Of a DNA stretch of 64,000 bases, positions 1 through 18,400 are shown piece after piece. The notes under the pieces are model-generated. The model ran no database searches. It was given only the letters and a program-made list of their open reading frames with translations, and was not told where the DNA came from. This stretch comes from Closterium sp. NIES-65 (lineage: Eukaryota > Streptophyta > Zygnematophyceae > Desmidiales > Closteriaceae): positions 372,001 through 436,000 of the forward strand of contig CANXME010000501.1 of NCBI GenBank assembly GCA_948144175.1, in the 5' to 3' direction. Position 1 is the first letter of the stretch. Each line of letters opens with the position of its first letter. The translations under genes and the position numbers were made by a program.

Positions 1-5785
<5,785 letters not shown>

Positions 5786-6449
5786 GATGGCCGCTCACGC
5801 GCTCGCACGGAAAGAAAAGGCTCTTGCGATATTAGAAGACGGCCTACCCGACGGCCGAGTTTAGGAAGCAAGGATTCGAGCCTTGAGATCTAAGCGGGAT
5901 AGCGAGTCGGCGACCCAATAAAAACAGATTGTTGGCCGAGCCTTGGGAACTCACCACGTCCTTATGACTCGTGTGTTGGGAGGAGGGAAGGGAATCCAGG
6001 CTTCGTCTGTTGAGTGCCGCACTTAAAATACAGTGCGTACTTTACTGTATCTATCCCCGATCATAACATGTTATTGCGCAGATTTGAAGCTCTTTGTCAC
6101 AGACAATCTCTTGTTGCTCCATTCTATTACTGGTAGCCTCAGAATTCAGACTTGAACGAAAAATACCGTTGCTCTTTGTGAGTCACCACAATAGCCGAGA
6201 ACAACCACGTATCATATACCGAGCTCGTCTATTTACACTAAACACCAGAACCAAAAAGGTACTAAGAGTATTAGGGTACATTCCGCTGTGGACACTGTCC
6301 CAATCGATGTCGAGTGTACCGCTCCGAACCGAACTAAACCAGAGACGCAAAAATTTCGAAACTAGGGTGCAATTTGGTGTAATACGATGCAGTGCGGTAG
6401 AAACGATTGAGACACTTTTGATTGGGACATGTCAGCGCGGAATGTACCC
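5786..6449. other. Intergenic: RPT1 promoter side and aminotransferase 3' side
   Basis: Both flanking genes are on the minus strand, so this 664-bp stretch should hold the RPT1 5' UTR and promoter and the 3' UTR of the aminotransferase gene. No convincing ORF, TATA box or repeat was seen. Confidence 0.6.
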
Positions 6450-9400
6450 TTAGAATGGCAATGGCCAGCCTTCCACCGACGTAAGCTTTTTGTACGCCAA
6501 TTGAAGCTTCTGTGTGATGGGCCCAATACAGCTACCGCTGTCTACTCTGCATCCGCTGCTATCTAGATTGTTTCCGATTGGGCGATTGTCCAGAAGCACA
6601 CAGGGTGTAAGCTCGCCCATTGTCCCTGTTGTGAATATCTGGAGATGGGACCAGGCCCATCAGAAAAAGGGGGGTTTTCTTTAGCTTGGCAAGGAAAGTA
6701 GAAGCAAGCAGTGGCTTGTGTGCACACAAGAACATAACGTAGCCTTGAACAAACAATCTCACCTCGTCAGCAGCGTGCAACTGGGCCGTGGTGATGTTGC
6801 ACTCTTGAATTGGAATGCCTTCCTGCCTCGCCAGCTCAATTACCTGCCACAGCATGAAGCATGAACAGAAGGTGGGTGACTGGATGATGGCTTGATGTGT
6901 CCTGACATGTATGGTGCACAATACATGTCAACCTCCTGGCAAGCAGGTGTCAGCGTCGGGTGGTATGCAAGCCCCTCAACAAGTTTCTTCCTTCTGTCAG
7001 ACTGAAGAACCTTCTTCCTCCCTCACTTTCCTTCCTCCCTTATTCCCCCTATTTCCCCTTCCGTTTCTCCCCTTCCCTATTTCCCATACTTCCCTTCCTC
7101 CCCTATTTCCCCCCAACCCCACCCACGTAGTACCATGGCTCGGGTGATCCCGGGCAAGCAGCTGTCAGCAAGGGGAGTCAAGATGAAGAGCTCCCTTATT
7201 CCTCCCTCACTTTCCTTCCTCCCTTATTCCCCCTATTTCCCCTTCCGTTTCTCCCCTTCCCTATTCCCCATACTTCCCTTCCTCCCCTAGTTCCCCCCAA
7301 CCCCACCCACGTAGTACCATGGCTCGGGTGATCCCGAGCAAGCAGCTGTCAGCAAGGGGAGTCAAGATGAAGAGCTCCCTTATTCCTCCCTCACTTTCCT
7401 TCCTCCCTTATTCCCCCTATTTCCCCTTCCGTTTCTCCCCTTCCCTATTCCCCATACTTCCCTTCCTCCCCTTGTTCCCCCCAACCCCACCCACGTAGTA
7501 CCGTGGCTCGGGTGATGCCGGGCAAGCAGCTGTCAGCAAGGGGAGTCAAGATGAAGAGCTCCCTTATTCCTCCTTCACTATCCTTCCTCCCTTATTCCCC
7601 CCATCTCCTCTTCTCTATTCCCCCTTCTCCCCTTCAATATTCCCCATTCTTCCCTTCCTCCCCTATTTACCCCCAGCCCTCCCCATGCAGTACCGTGGCA
7701 CGGGTGATCCCTGGTAGGCAGCTGTCGGCATGAGGAGTTAAAATGCGCCCCCTCTTCACCATGAACTGGCATATATGCATGGCAGGGACGGGGGGAAGAA
7801 GAGGGAGCGGAGGCGGATGAAAACATGGTGAGGGGAGTCAAGATGCGCCCCCTCTTCACCATGAACTGACACATACAGAGGCAGGAACAGCGGGAAGAGG
7901 GGGAGCAGATTCAAGATGCGCTCTTTCTTCACCATGAACTGACACTTGCAAGTGGGTACAAGGTGGGTAGCGAGATGGGGGGGATCTGGAAGAGCAGAGT
8001 CGGCCGAGGAAGGAGAGGGGGGAGAGAAATGGGGAGGGACAGCAACCCCAACACACGAAATCCCAAACAAAGATGACTATTTACACACTACGTTGGCAGC
8101 ATATGGATTGCCTAACAAACTCGGGTAGAAAGCATAAACCTTTTGATGTGGTGCAGCATGCATACAATGTTGGTCGCGTTGGTTTCACTGACGTATCCAT
8201 GCACGTCCAGCATCACTGCATCATCGGCCCCTGCGTTGTTCCCCTCGATCTGCAGGCACAAGCCACGTTTCATCAGGATCAAATCTTAAGAAAAGATGGC
8301 TCAACAATAGTGAAATAATATAGCCCGGATATTTGGGTCAAAGAATAGGTTTCCATGCTGAAGAGGGGATGCTTATTTCTATGACGAGACAAGAGGAGAG
8401 GAATATGAGTTACAACTCATTCGCATCAGTTTCAAGAATTTGTAAAAACATTGTCATGTTGCAAAATACAGCTATACTGGTCAATCACCTTAGCGAGGAT
8501 GTTATTGATGAGGTTGTTGTGATGGATGTGCGAATCCACACACTGCTTGCAGGGAGGGACGAACGGATGGTTAATGATGGGTGGGTGAATACCAGAATTT
8601 GGAAAAGGAGGGATGGAGGTCAATGAGAAGAGCAAGTCAGGTCAATGAGAAGGGGGGAGTGCAGCAGGGACATCTAAAAAACAGGTCGATGGTTACTTTG
8701 AGTGGAAGAGGGGCGGAGGCGAGGGGGATGGACTCTCAGGGAAAAAGAGGGGAAACAGGAGCAGAAGAGGCAAAACAGGAGCGAAAGAGGGAGGGGAATA
8801 TCTCACTTGTGGTGAGTTTCTTCGAGTCGAGGCAGTGACAAGCTTTATGCCCCGTGCGTTGTCATACACTGGGGGCTTCCACTCCGCTAGTACTGCGGAG
8901 GGTGGGTCGAATTCAGGGTAATGATTGCTGTGTGTGTGAAAGATATGAGGTACGAGTGTGGTGACAAGCTTTATGCCCCGTGCGTTGTCATACACTGGGG
9001 GCTTCCACTCCGCTAGTACTGCGGAGGGTGGGTCGAATTCAGGGTAATGATTTCTGTGTGTGTGAAAGATATGAGGTACGAGTGTGGTGACAAGCTTTAT
9101 GCCCCGTGCGTTGTCATACACTGGGGGCTTCCCACTCTGCGAGAACTGAGTGGGCATGGAGGGAGTGGGAATGAGTGGGGGAGAGAATTAGAAGCACCTG
9201 TGCAGTGACAAGCGCGATGCCCCGTGCGTTGTCATACACTGGAGGCTTCCACTCCACAAGTGGGGTGGAAGTGGGAGAGGGAACAGGGAGTGAGAGCGGG
9301 GAGCAGGGAGTGAGGGGGAGCAGGGAGTGAGAGCGGGGAGCAGGAGAATGAGAAGTGGATGCAGTGATGAGCTTGATGCCCTGTGCGCGTTGTCATAAAC

Positions 9401-12400
9401 AGGAGGCTTCCACACCGCCAGGACTGATAAGGAAAGGTAAGGCGGGGTAATACAGGGGAGAGAATGTACTGGGGGAGGGAGGGTGAGAGGCACATTGGAC
9501 CAGGTCGCTCACTAGGACCAGGTCGCTCACTAGGACCAGGTCGCTCACTCGGACCAGGTCGCTCACTAGGACCAAGGCGCGCACCTGGACCAAGTCGCGC
9601 GCGTGGACCAAGGCGCGCGCGTGGACGAAGGCACGTGCGTGGACCAAGGCGCGCGCGTTGGTACAGGCGCGCGCGCTGGTCCAGGTGCGAGCGTTGGTCC
9701 AGGCTTAGGGTTTCGGGTTTGTCCAGGCGCGCGCGTTGGTCCGGGGGTGCGCGTTGGTCCGGGGGCGCGCGTTGGTCCGGGGGCACGCGTTGGTCCGGGG
9801 GCGTGCGTTGGTCCGGGCGCACGCGTTGGTCCGGGAGCGCGCGTTGGTCCGGGCGCGCGCGTTGGTCCGGGGGCGCGCGTTGGTCCTGGAGCGCGCGTTG
9901 GTCCGGGGGCGCGCGTTGGTCCGGGCGCGCGCGTTGGTCCGGGCGCGCGCGTTGGTACGGGCGCGCGCTTTGGTACGGGCGCGCGCATTGGTCCGGCGGC
10001 GTGCGTTGGTCCGGGCGCGCGCGTTGGTCCGAGCGCGCGCGTTAATCCGGGCGCGCGCGTTGGTCCGGGCGCGCGCGTTGGTCCAGGGGCGCGCGTTGGT
10101 CTGGGCGCGCGCGTTGATCCAGGGGCGCGCGTAGTTCCAGGGGCGCGCGTTGGTCCAGGGGCGCGCGTTGGTCCAGGCGCGCACGTTGGTCCAGGGGCGC
10201 GCGTTGGTCCAGGGGCGCGTGTTGGTCCAGGCGCGCGCATTGTTCCAGGCGCGCGCGTTGAACCAAGTCGCGCGCGAGGACCAAGGCGCGTGCGTGGACC
10301 AATTCGCTCTCTTGGACAAAGCGCGCACTTGGACCAATCACTCACCAATCAAAGTGCAGCCATAAAGATTGAACTGAGGGCTCATTCCTGATGTAACCTG
10401 GATACAGGGCAGACAGCCACACACACGGACACAGAGACACACACACAGACACACACACACGGACACACACACGGAGACACACACACACAAACACTCACGG
10501 ACACACACACGGACACACACACGGAGACACACACACACACACACCCACACACACACACACACACACACGCACGCACGCACGCACGCAAGCACACACCGAT
10601 TAAAATGGTTTCTCTTCACCGTCCTTCCCTCCTTGTTCATCTCCTTCATCTCCTCCCTTGAATCATGAGTGTTAGTGACATGATAAAAGTAGTTTTTGAG
10701 ACGTCTCAGAATCCATTCCTCCTTGTTCATCTCCTTCAATCCCTTCATCTCCATCTCTTCCCCTAAGTATTGAGTGTGAGCGTGAGTCGCCTTTGACTTG
10801 AACTCACACCTTCTTCCTCTGTGTGACCATTGACCCTCTGTACCCACGTCCCGCTATTTGTCCCTTACCTTCTTCCCACGAGTAAGTGTGAGTCGAACAT
10901 GGGCGTAGTCCCTCATGCCGTTCGCAGCAAGGGTAGATACCAGCGCATGCACCACATGTTCCCGCGTTGGCACGTTTGCAAATGCCATAGCCTTGGAAGA
11001 GTCAAAGAGACTGTCGATTTCGTGGGGGGTGGGAGTGAGGGGAATACGCAGCAGAGTCATATCTTTTGTTTCAGGCTGGTAAAATAGAAGGCCATTCTAA
11101 TAAAGAAAATTACATACTTGGGTTGGGTGGGCAGGGGGAGAGGCTGAGCACAGCACATGGGGAAGCAGTTGAAATAGCCTTGCAGTAAGAGTCCAGAGTT
11201 ATACAGGATCTTCTTTTGAGTCGACTCTAAAGAAGCAGTTGACATAGCCTTGCAGCAAGAGTCCAGAGTTAAACAGAATCTTGTGATGGTCCAGATGCTC
11301 TTGCAGCAAGTCTGATGGAGCCCCAGGTTGGAACCATGTCTTTACGTGGCAGCGAAACTTTTGAGTTGACTCAAGAGTCATACACCCACTCTCTGGTCCA
11401 GATGCCTGTACAGCTTGAATATGCGCCCATCATACACTCTTAGCCTTTTTCTACACGAGATTGGAGAGGAGGAAACGGAGAAAGAGAGCGTGCGAAGGGA
11501 AACAGCAGTGGACACTCTCTCACCGGTCGAGGTGCTCTTGCAGCTTGAATATGCGACCATCATACACCCTCAGCCCCTCCCACACGGCGTCTCCCCCCTG
11601 CACTGCAGAGTCCAGCACGTGAATCTGCCATCCGTGCAGAGGACAGGGCACACAGAGGACAGAGGTGTCAGAGAAAGGAGACTCTGATTAGATCAACTCA
11701 GACGTCACTCTCTCAGCGCCTCCCCTCCCACACACACGGCATCCCCTCCCTGCACGGCAGAGTCTAGCACATGCACCTGCCATCCGTTTAGAGGGGAGGT
11801 TGGATAAGCAGCAGGCGACAACTGTTAGCCGGCTCAAAAGCCACTCCCTCAGCGCCACCCCTCCCACCCGGCGTCCCCTCCCTGCACAGCAGAGTCTAGC
11901 ACGTGGAAGCGCCATGCGTCCATACAACAGGAACAGGGCAACAAGCAGACAGCATAAGGAGACTAGGTCAACTTTTGAGACGCCTCATAAGTAGAGCAGA
12001 CAACATAAGGAGACTAGGTCAACTCCGAGTCAACTAAAAAGTCAGACTCTCAGCCCCTCCCCTCACTCACCGCATCCCCTCCCTGCACCTCCCTGCACCT
12101 CCCTGCACCTCATCTATGGTACAGACGCAGTGCAACCCTACCTTGACGTCTACCAGCCCCTCCTCCCCCACCCACCCACACCAGCAGCCTCTTGTTGGCC
12201 GGCACAGGGAGAGGCGGCGAGGGGAGAGGCGATGCACTTGTAGCCCATATGCCCCTTACCTTATTCACTCTACATGCATCATATGCCCCTTACCTTATTC
12301 ACTCTACATGCATCATATGCCCCTTACCTTATTCACTCTACATGCATCATATGCCCCTTACCTTATTCACTCTACATGCATCATATGCCCCTTACCTTAT

Positions 12401-15400
12401 TCACTCTACATGCATCATAGCACAGGAATCTACCTTGGCGTCCCGCCTCGGCACCAGCCCCTCCTCCCCCACCCACACCAGCAGCTGCTGGTTTGCCGGC
12501 ACAGGGAGAGAGGGCGAGGGGAGAGGGCCCTTGCAACCCATATGGTTACGATGTAGCTCAACCAACCTACCTTGGCGTCTCGTCTGGTTACCAGCCCCTC
12601 CTCCCCCACCCACACCAGCAGCTTCTCGTTAGCCGGCACAGGGAGAGGCGGCGAGGGGAGGGGTGAGGCGGAGATAGAGGAGGAGATGGTGGTGGGAGTG
12701 GTGGTGGAGGAGTTGGCAGTGGTGGTGAGCGGTACGAGGGCTTTGGAGAGGAGCAAGGAGTAGAACGGCCGACAGTCCTCCAGGAGAGAATAGTGGGCCA
12801 TTGGGAAGGGCTGAGAGGAGGGGGTAGGGAGAGGACAGAGAGCGGGAACACAAACGGAAGTGGGAACAGAATGGTATGAGTGGGTGCAGTGTGGTGTGGG
12901 CATCTTAGGCTATAGAGCAGGAGGGGCAAAGCCAGTGGGATTGAATTGACTCAGGAAACACCATAAAAGCATGATTGTAAATTGAAGTAACATGACATGC
13001 ACTGAAGTGAAGTTTAGGTCACCTTGGGGTAAAGAGCAGGGGGAGCGAAACCAGTGGAGGCATGTGGGGTGGTATACCACCACCACGGAGCCCACTCCTT
13101 GTTCTTCTATTTTTGAGACATCTCAAAAGTCGTCTACTTACATGAGGTGGTATACCACCACCACGGAGCCCACTCCTTGTTCTTCTATGACCGAGGAGAA
13201 GAATTGCATGAGTGAAGAGCAGCGTAGGTCACCTTGGGGTAGAGAGCAGGAGGGGCGAAACCAGTGGAGGCATACGCGGTGGTATACCACCAAGGCGCCC
13301 ACAACTTCGTTCCTCTGTGAGACTATCAGAATTCGCAGAACCACCCAGGTGAAGAAATTTGTAGGTCACCTTAGGGTAGAGAGCAGGGGGAGCGAAACCA
13401 GTGGAGGCGTGTGTGGTGGTATACCACCATGGAGCCCACACTCCGTCCTCTGGCCGTTTCCCTGCAGGCCAGCTAGGGAAGGAAGCACAGAGAGAGGGAA
13501 GTGATGGCATGACGAGTGGTGTGTTTACCGTGCAGTGTGGTGGTGGTATACGACCATGGGGCCCACACCCTGTACTCGGGCCGTTTCCCTGCAGGCCAGC
13601 TAGGGAAGGAAGCACAGAGAGAGAGAATAGGGAACGACCATGGACATACGTGGTGCATTAGTGTATCGCCATAGGGTGTGCTGGTGGTACAGTGGTGGTA
13701 TACCACCAAGGCGCCCACACCCCATCCTCTGGGCGCTTGCCTGCAGGCCAGCTGAGGAAGGCAGCACAGAGAGAGAGGGAAGTGCATTGCTCTGCCACCA
13801 AGTAGTGTGACGGTGGCATGAGTGGTGGTATACCACCAAGGCGCCCACACCCCATCCTCTGGGCGCTTGCCTGCAGGCCAGCTGAGGAAGGCAGCACAGA
13901 GAGAGAGGGAAGTGCATTGCTCTGCCACCAAGTAGTGTGACGGTGGCATGAGTGGTGGTATACCACCAAGGCGCCCACACCCCATCCTCTGGGCGCTTGC
14001 CTGCAGGCCAGCTGAGGAAGGCAGCACAGAGAGAGAGGGAAGTGCATTGCTCTGCCACCAAGTAGTGTGACGGTGGCATGAGTGGTGGTATACCACCAAG
14101 GCGCCCACACCCCATCCTCTGGGCGCTTGCCTGCAGGCCAGCTGAGGAAGGCAGCACAGAGAGAGAGGGAAGTGCATTGCTCTGCCACCAAGTAGTGTGA
14201 CGGTGGCATGAGTGGTGGTATACCACCAAGGCGCCCACACCCCATCCTCTGGGCGCTTGCCTGCAGGCCAGCTGAGGAAGGCAGCACAGAGAGAGAGGGA
14301 AGTGCATTGCTCTGCCACCAAGTAGTGTGACGGTGGCATGAGTGGTGGTATACCACCAAGGCGCCCACACCCCATCCTCTGGGCGCTTGCCTGCAGGCCA
14401 GCTGAGGAAGGCAGCACAGAGAGAGAGGGAAGTGCATTGCTCTGCCACCAAGTAGTGTGACGGTGGCATGAGTGGTGGTATACCACCAAGGCGCCCACAC
14501 CCCATCCTCTGGGCGCTTGCCTGCAGGCCAGCTGAGGAAGGCAGCACAGAGAGAGAGGGAAGTGCATTGCTCTGCCACCAAGTAGTGTGACGGTGGCATG
14601 AGTGGTGGTATACCACCAAGGCGCCCACACCCCATCCTCTGGGCGCTTGCCTGCAGGCCAGCTGAGGAAGGCAGCACAGAGAGAGAGGGAAGTGCATTGC
14701 TCTGCCACCAAGTAGTGTGACGGTGGCATGAGTGGTGGTATACCACCAAGGCGCCCACACCCCATCCTCTGGGCGCTTGCCTGCAGGCCAGCTGAGGAAG
14801 GCAGCACAGAGAGAGAGGGAAGTGCATTGCTCTGCCACCAAGTAGTGTGACGGTGGCATGAGTGGTGGTATACCACCAAGGCGCCCACACCCCATCCTCT
14901 GGGCGCTTGCCTGCAGGCCAGCTGAGGAAGGCAGCACAGAGAGAGAGGGAAGTGCATTGCTCTGCCACCAAGTAGTGTGACGGTGGCATGAGTGGTGGTA
15001 TACCACCAAGGCGCCCACACCCCATCCTCTGGGCGCTTGCCTGCAGGCCAGCTGAGGAAGGCAGCACAGAGAGAGAGGGAAGTGCATTGCTCTGCCACCA
15101 AGTAGTGTGACGGTGGCATGAGTGGTGGTATACCACCAAGGCGCCCACACCCCATCCTCTGGGCGCTTGCCTGCAGGCCAGCTGAGGAAGGCAGCACAGA
15201 GAGAGAGGGAAGTGCATTGCTCTGCCACCAAGTAGTGTGACGGTGGCATGAGTGGTGGTATACCACCAAGGCGCCCACACCCCATCCTCTGGGCGCTTGC
15301 CTGCAGGCCAGCTGAGGAAGGCAGCACAGAGAGAGAGGGAAGTGCATTGCTCTGCCACCAAGTAGTGTGACGGTGGCATGAGTGGTGGTATACCACCAAG

Positions 15401-18400
15401 GCGCCCACACCCCATCCTCTGGGCGCTTGCCTGCAGGCCAGCTGAGGAAGGCAGCACAGAGAGAGAGGGAAGTGCATTGCTCTGCCACCAAGTAGTGTGA
15501 CGGTGGCATGAGTGGTGGTATACCACCAAGGCGCCCACACCCCATCCTCTGGGCGCTTGCCTGCAGGCCAGCTGAGGAAGGCAGCACAGAGAGAGAGGGA
15601 AGTGCATTGCTCTGCCACCAAGTAGTGTGACGGTGGCATGAGTGGTGGTATACCACCAAGGCGCCCACACCCTGTCCTCTGGGCGTTTCCCTGCAGGCCA
15701 GCTAGGGAAGGAAGGAAGGGGAGTGGTGGGGATGGGGTTATACGGAGCACAATAACATAACACCCATTCATACTTACCTAAGAGATGCTGGTAGAGAAAT
15801 TGACCAGAATGCCTAAGAGAATGCCTAAGAGACTGCCTAAGAGACTGCCTAAGAGACTGCCTAAGAGACTGCCTAAGAGACTGCCTAAGAGACTGCCTGA
15901 GAGATTGCAGTACAAACTTACGAGAGCATTTCCGGATAGAAGGGGATGTCTAGCGCTTGGCAGAGCGCCCTGAGAACGCCCTGTTCATCAATTGGGGGAG
16001 GAGGGGGTGGAGGGGGGGGTGGGGAGGGAGGATGCAGGGAGCAGGGAGGCAAAAGGGTGAAGACAGCATGTGCAGGTCCGGAAGGAGCTCGAAAGCATGG
16101 GATGTCTAGCGCTTGGCAGAGAGCCATGAGAACGCCCTGTTGATTGTGGTGGGGCATGCAGGCGGAAGGGAGGGGGGGGAGAGAGTGGACACAACATGTG
16201 CAGGTCCGGAAGGAGCTCGAAAGCAAGGGATGTCTAGCGCTTGGCAGAGAGCCATGAGAACGCCCTGTTGATTGAACTCTACCTGTGAGTGGGATTGCAG
16301 TCTCTACCTGTGAGTGGGATTGCAGTCTCTACCTGTGAGTGGGATTGCAGTCTCTACCTGTGGGTCAGCTCGAAGCCTAGAGGCATCCGTCCACCAGGGG
16401 CGGATTAGATGGCGAGGAGGTGGGGGAGAGCCGTCTCAGAGAGAGAAGGGGGGGATGCCTTGCAGTCAACCTGGGATTTGGAGTGCAGCCTAGTGGCGTC
16501 CACCTCAGGTGGGGGTCGGCCCATGTGGGAGAGCGAGGGGTGGATGGTGAGTGAGGAGGTCGAGGAGAGCCGTCTCAGAGAGAGGAGGGGAGATCTCTGA
16601 TAGGAATGATAGCAATGGTGTCTATCTGTGCAATTGCAGGGTACCTGGGGGTTGGACTGCAATCGTGTAGCGTCCACCACGGGTGGGGGTCGGTCCATGT
16701 GAGAGAGCGCAGAGTGGATGGCGAGGAGGTGGGGGAGAGCCGTCTCAGAGAGAGAAGGGGGGGAGACCTCTCCGAAAGAGGGCTGGCGGGGGGGTGGGGA
16801 ACGGGGAGAGGGGAGGGGCAGAAAGGAGAACGACATGCAGCACCTGTTACCAAGGAACATAGGAAGCAACAGTAACAGGAGGTGGGGAAGAGCTGTCTCG
16901 GAGAGGGATGGGGGAGAGACCTCACCAAAAGAGGGCAGGCAAGGCAAGGGGGTGGAGTTGGAGGAAAGGAAGAAAGGAGAGAAATGCAGTGATGGTGAAG
17001 GTAGGAGGTAGGTAGCATAGGAGAGCAACAGCGTCAACGAGAATGGAGAAAAGAAATGAGAGTTGGAAAGTGCGCCTCAGCTGTGCGCCTCACAATGAGT
17101 AGCATGGGGCCGCGGATGAGAACGACATGCTTCCTTAGGCACCTCACAAAACGTCATTTGAGAGCCTCACAAAGACTTTTGAGGTGCCTATACAATAGAG
17201 CGCGCGCCTCACAATCAGCAGCATGCGGCCACGGATGAGAACGACATGCTTTAAGGTGCCTCAGGTCCCGCCTTTCGACGCGCCTTAAAATGAGTGGGTG
17301 AGTAAGTGAGTGCAAGAGTGAGTGCGCGCCTCACAATGAGCAGCATAGGATCGCGGATGAGAATGACATGCCGCCCGCGTGACAGTAGCGAAGCCTGAAG
17401 CTCCTCTCGGCACTGCTTTGCCATGTGCTGCCAGCGGGGAGGAAAGAGGAGTGAACGAGAAGCATGGATGACATGCGTGCATGGTAGACTGAGAGCGAAT
17501 GACAACAGTGAAGCCTGGAGCTTCTTCTTGCACTGCTTTGCCATGCGTGCTGACAGCAGAGTGGGGAGGTGTGAGTGGGCGGGGGAGTAAACGAGAAGCG
17601 TGGTTGACACACATGCTGGTACACTGAGAGCGAATGACAACAGTGAAGCCTGGAGCCATTCGCGGCACTGCTTTGCCATGTGCTGATAACATAGTGGGGA
17701 GTAATTTCAAGGTAGAGAACGTGTGATGAAACATTGATACGCACAGAGGGCGAAGGAGGACATTGAACTACTTGGGAAAAAGGATATTCAGTAAAACACA
17801 CCTTAACAAAACGAAGAGGTTTGGATCTTTGAGGGCCGTACACCACTTCGTCAACCACCCTCTTGCCGTTAGAATCCTGCCATGGGGCGAGGAGTGGGAG
17901 CAGATGCAAGAAGCAAACTCTGGGCGCGGGCCTAATGAAGAGGCTTGGAGCCTCGAGGGCCGTACACAATTGATCAACCACCCTCTTGCCATTAGAATCC
18001 TGCCACGTGGCGAGGAGTGGGAGCAGATGCAAGAAGCAAACACAGGTGATCACAGCCTTGCATCAATGCATCTGCTGGCGTGGGCCCATTTGTTCATGGG
18101 TGCTTTTAATATTTTCCAAAAACACCCTCCAGCTGCAGGGCGCATTCAACCGGTTGGAGAAGCACAGTTGTAACCCTATGTATGTTTGAGGCGCTTCCAG
18201 GTTAAGCGCAGCCGTTTCTGCCTGTACAGCCGTACAGCCCCCTTCTTCTCTCACCATGCTATCCAGTACCAGGTGCATGTACGGCCGGGGAGCACCCGTG
18301 ACTACCAGAGCTGCCTTTCACGCTCTATCTGTTGCCATGTGATATCCAGCCACCGTCGCACCATGCTCCATGCTCTCCCATTTTCCTCTCATCTCACCAT

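Noticed and set aside
9464-10391. Long Arg/Gly/Ala-rich frames on both strands
   Set aside because: Translation of a GC-rich minisatellite; no protein-like composition change at the ends, and it lies inside an intron.
13473-15771. Three overlapping minus-strand frames of over 700 codons
   Set aside because: They are the three readings of one 130-bp stop-free satellite unit and are not a protein; only one copy of the underlying exon (13370-13472) has both splice sites.
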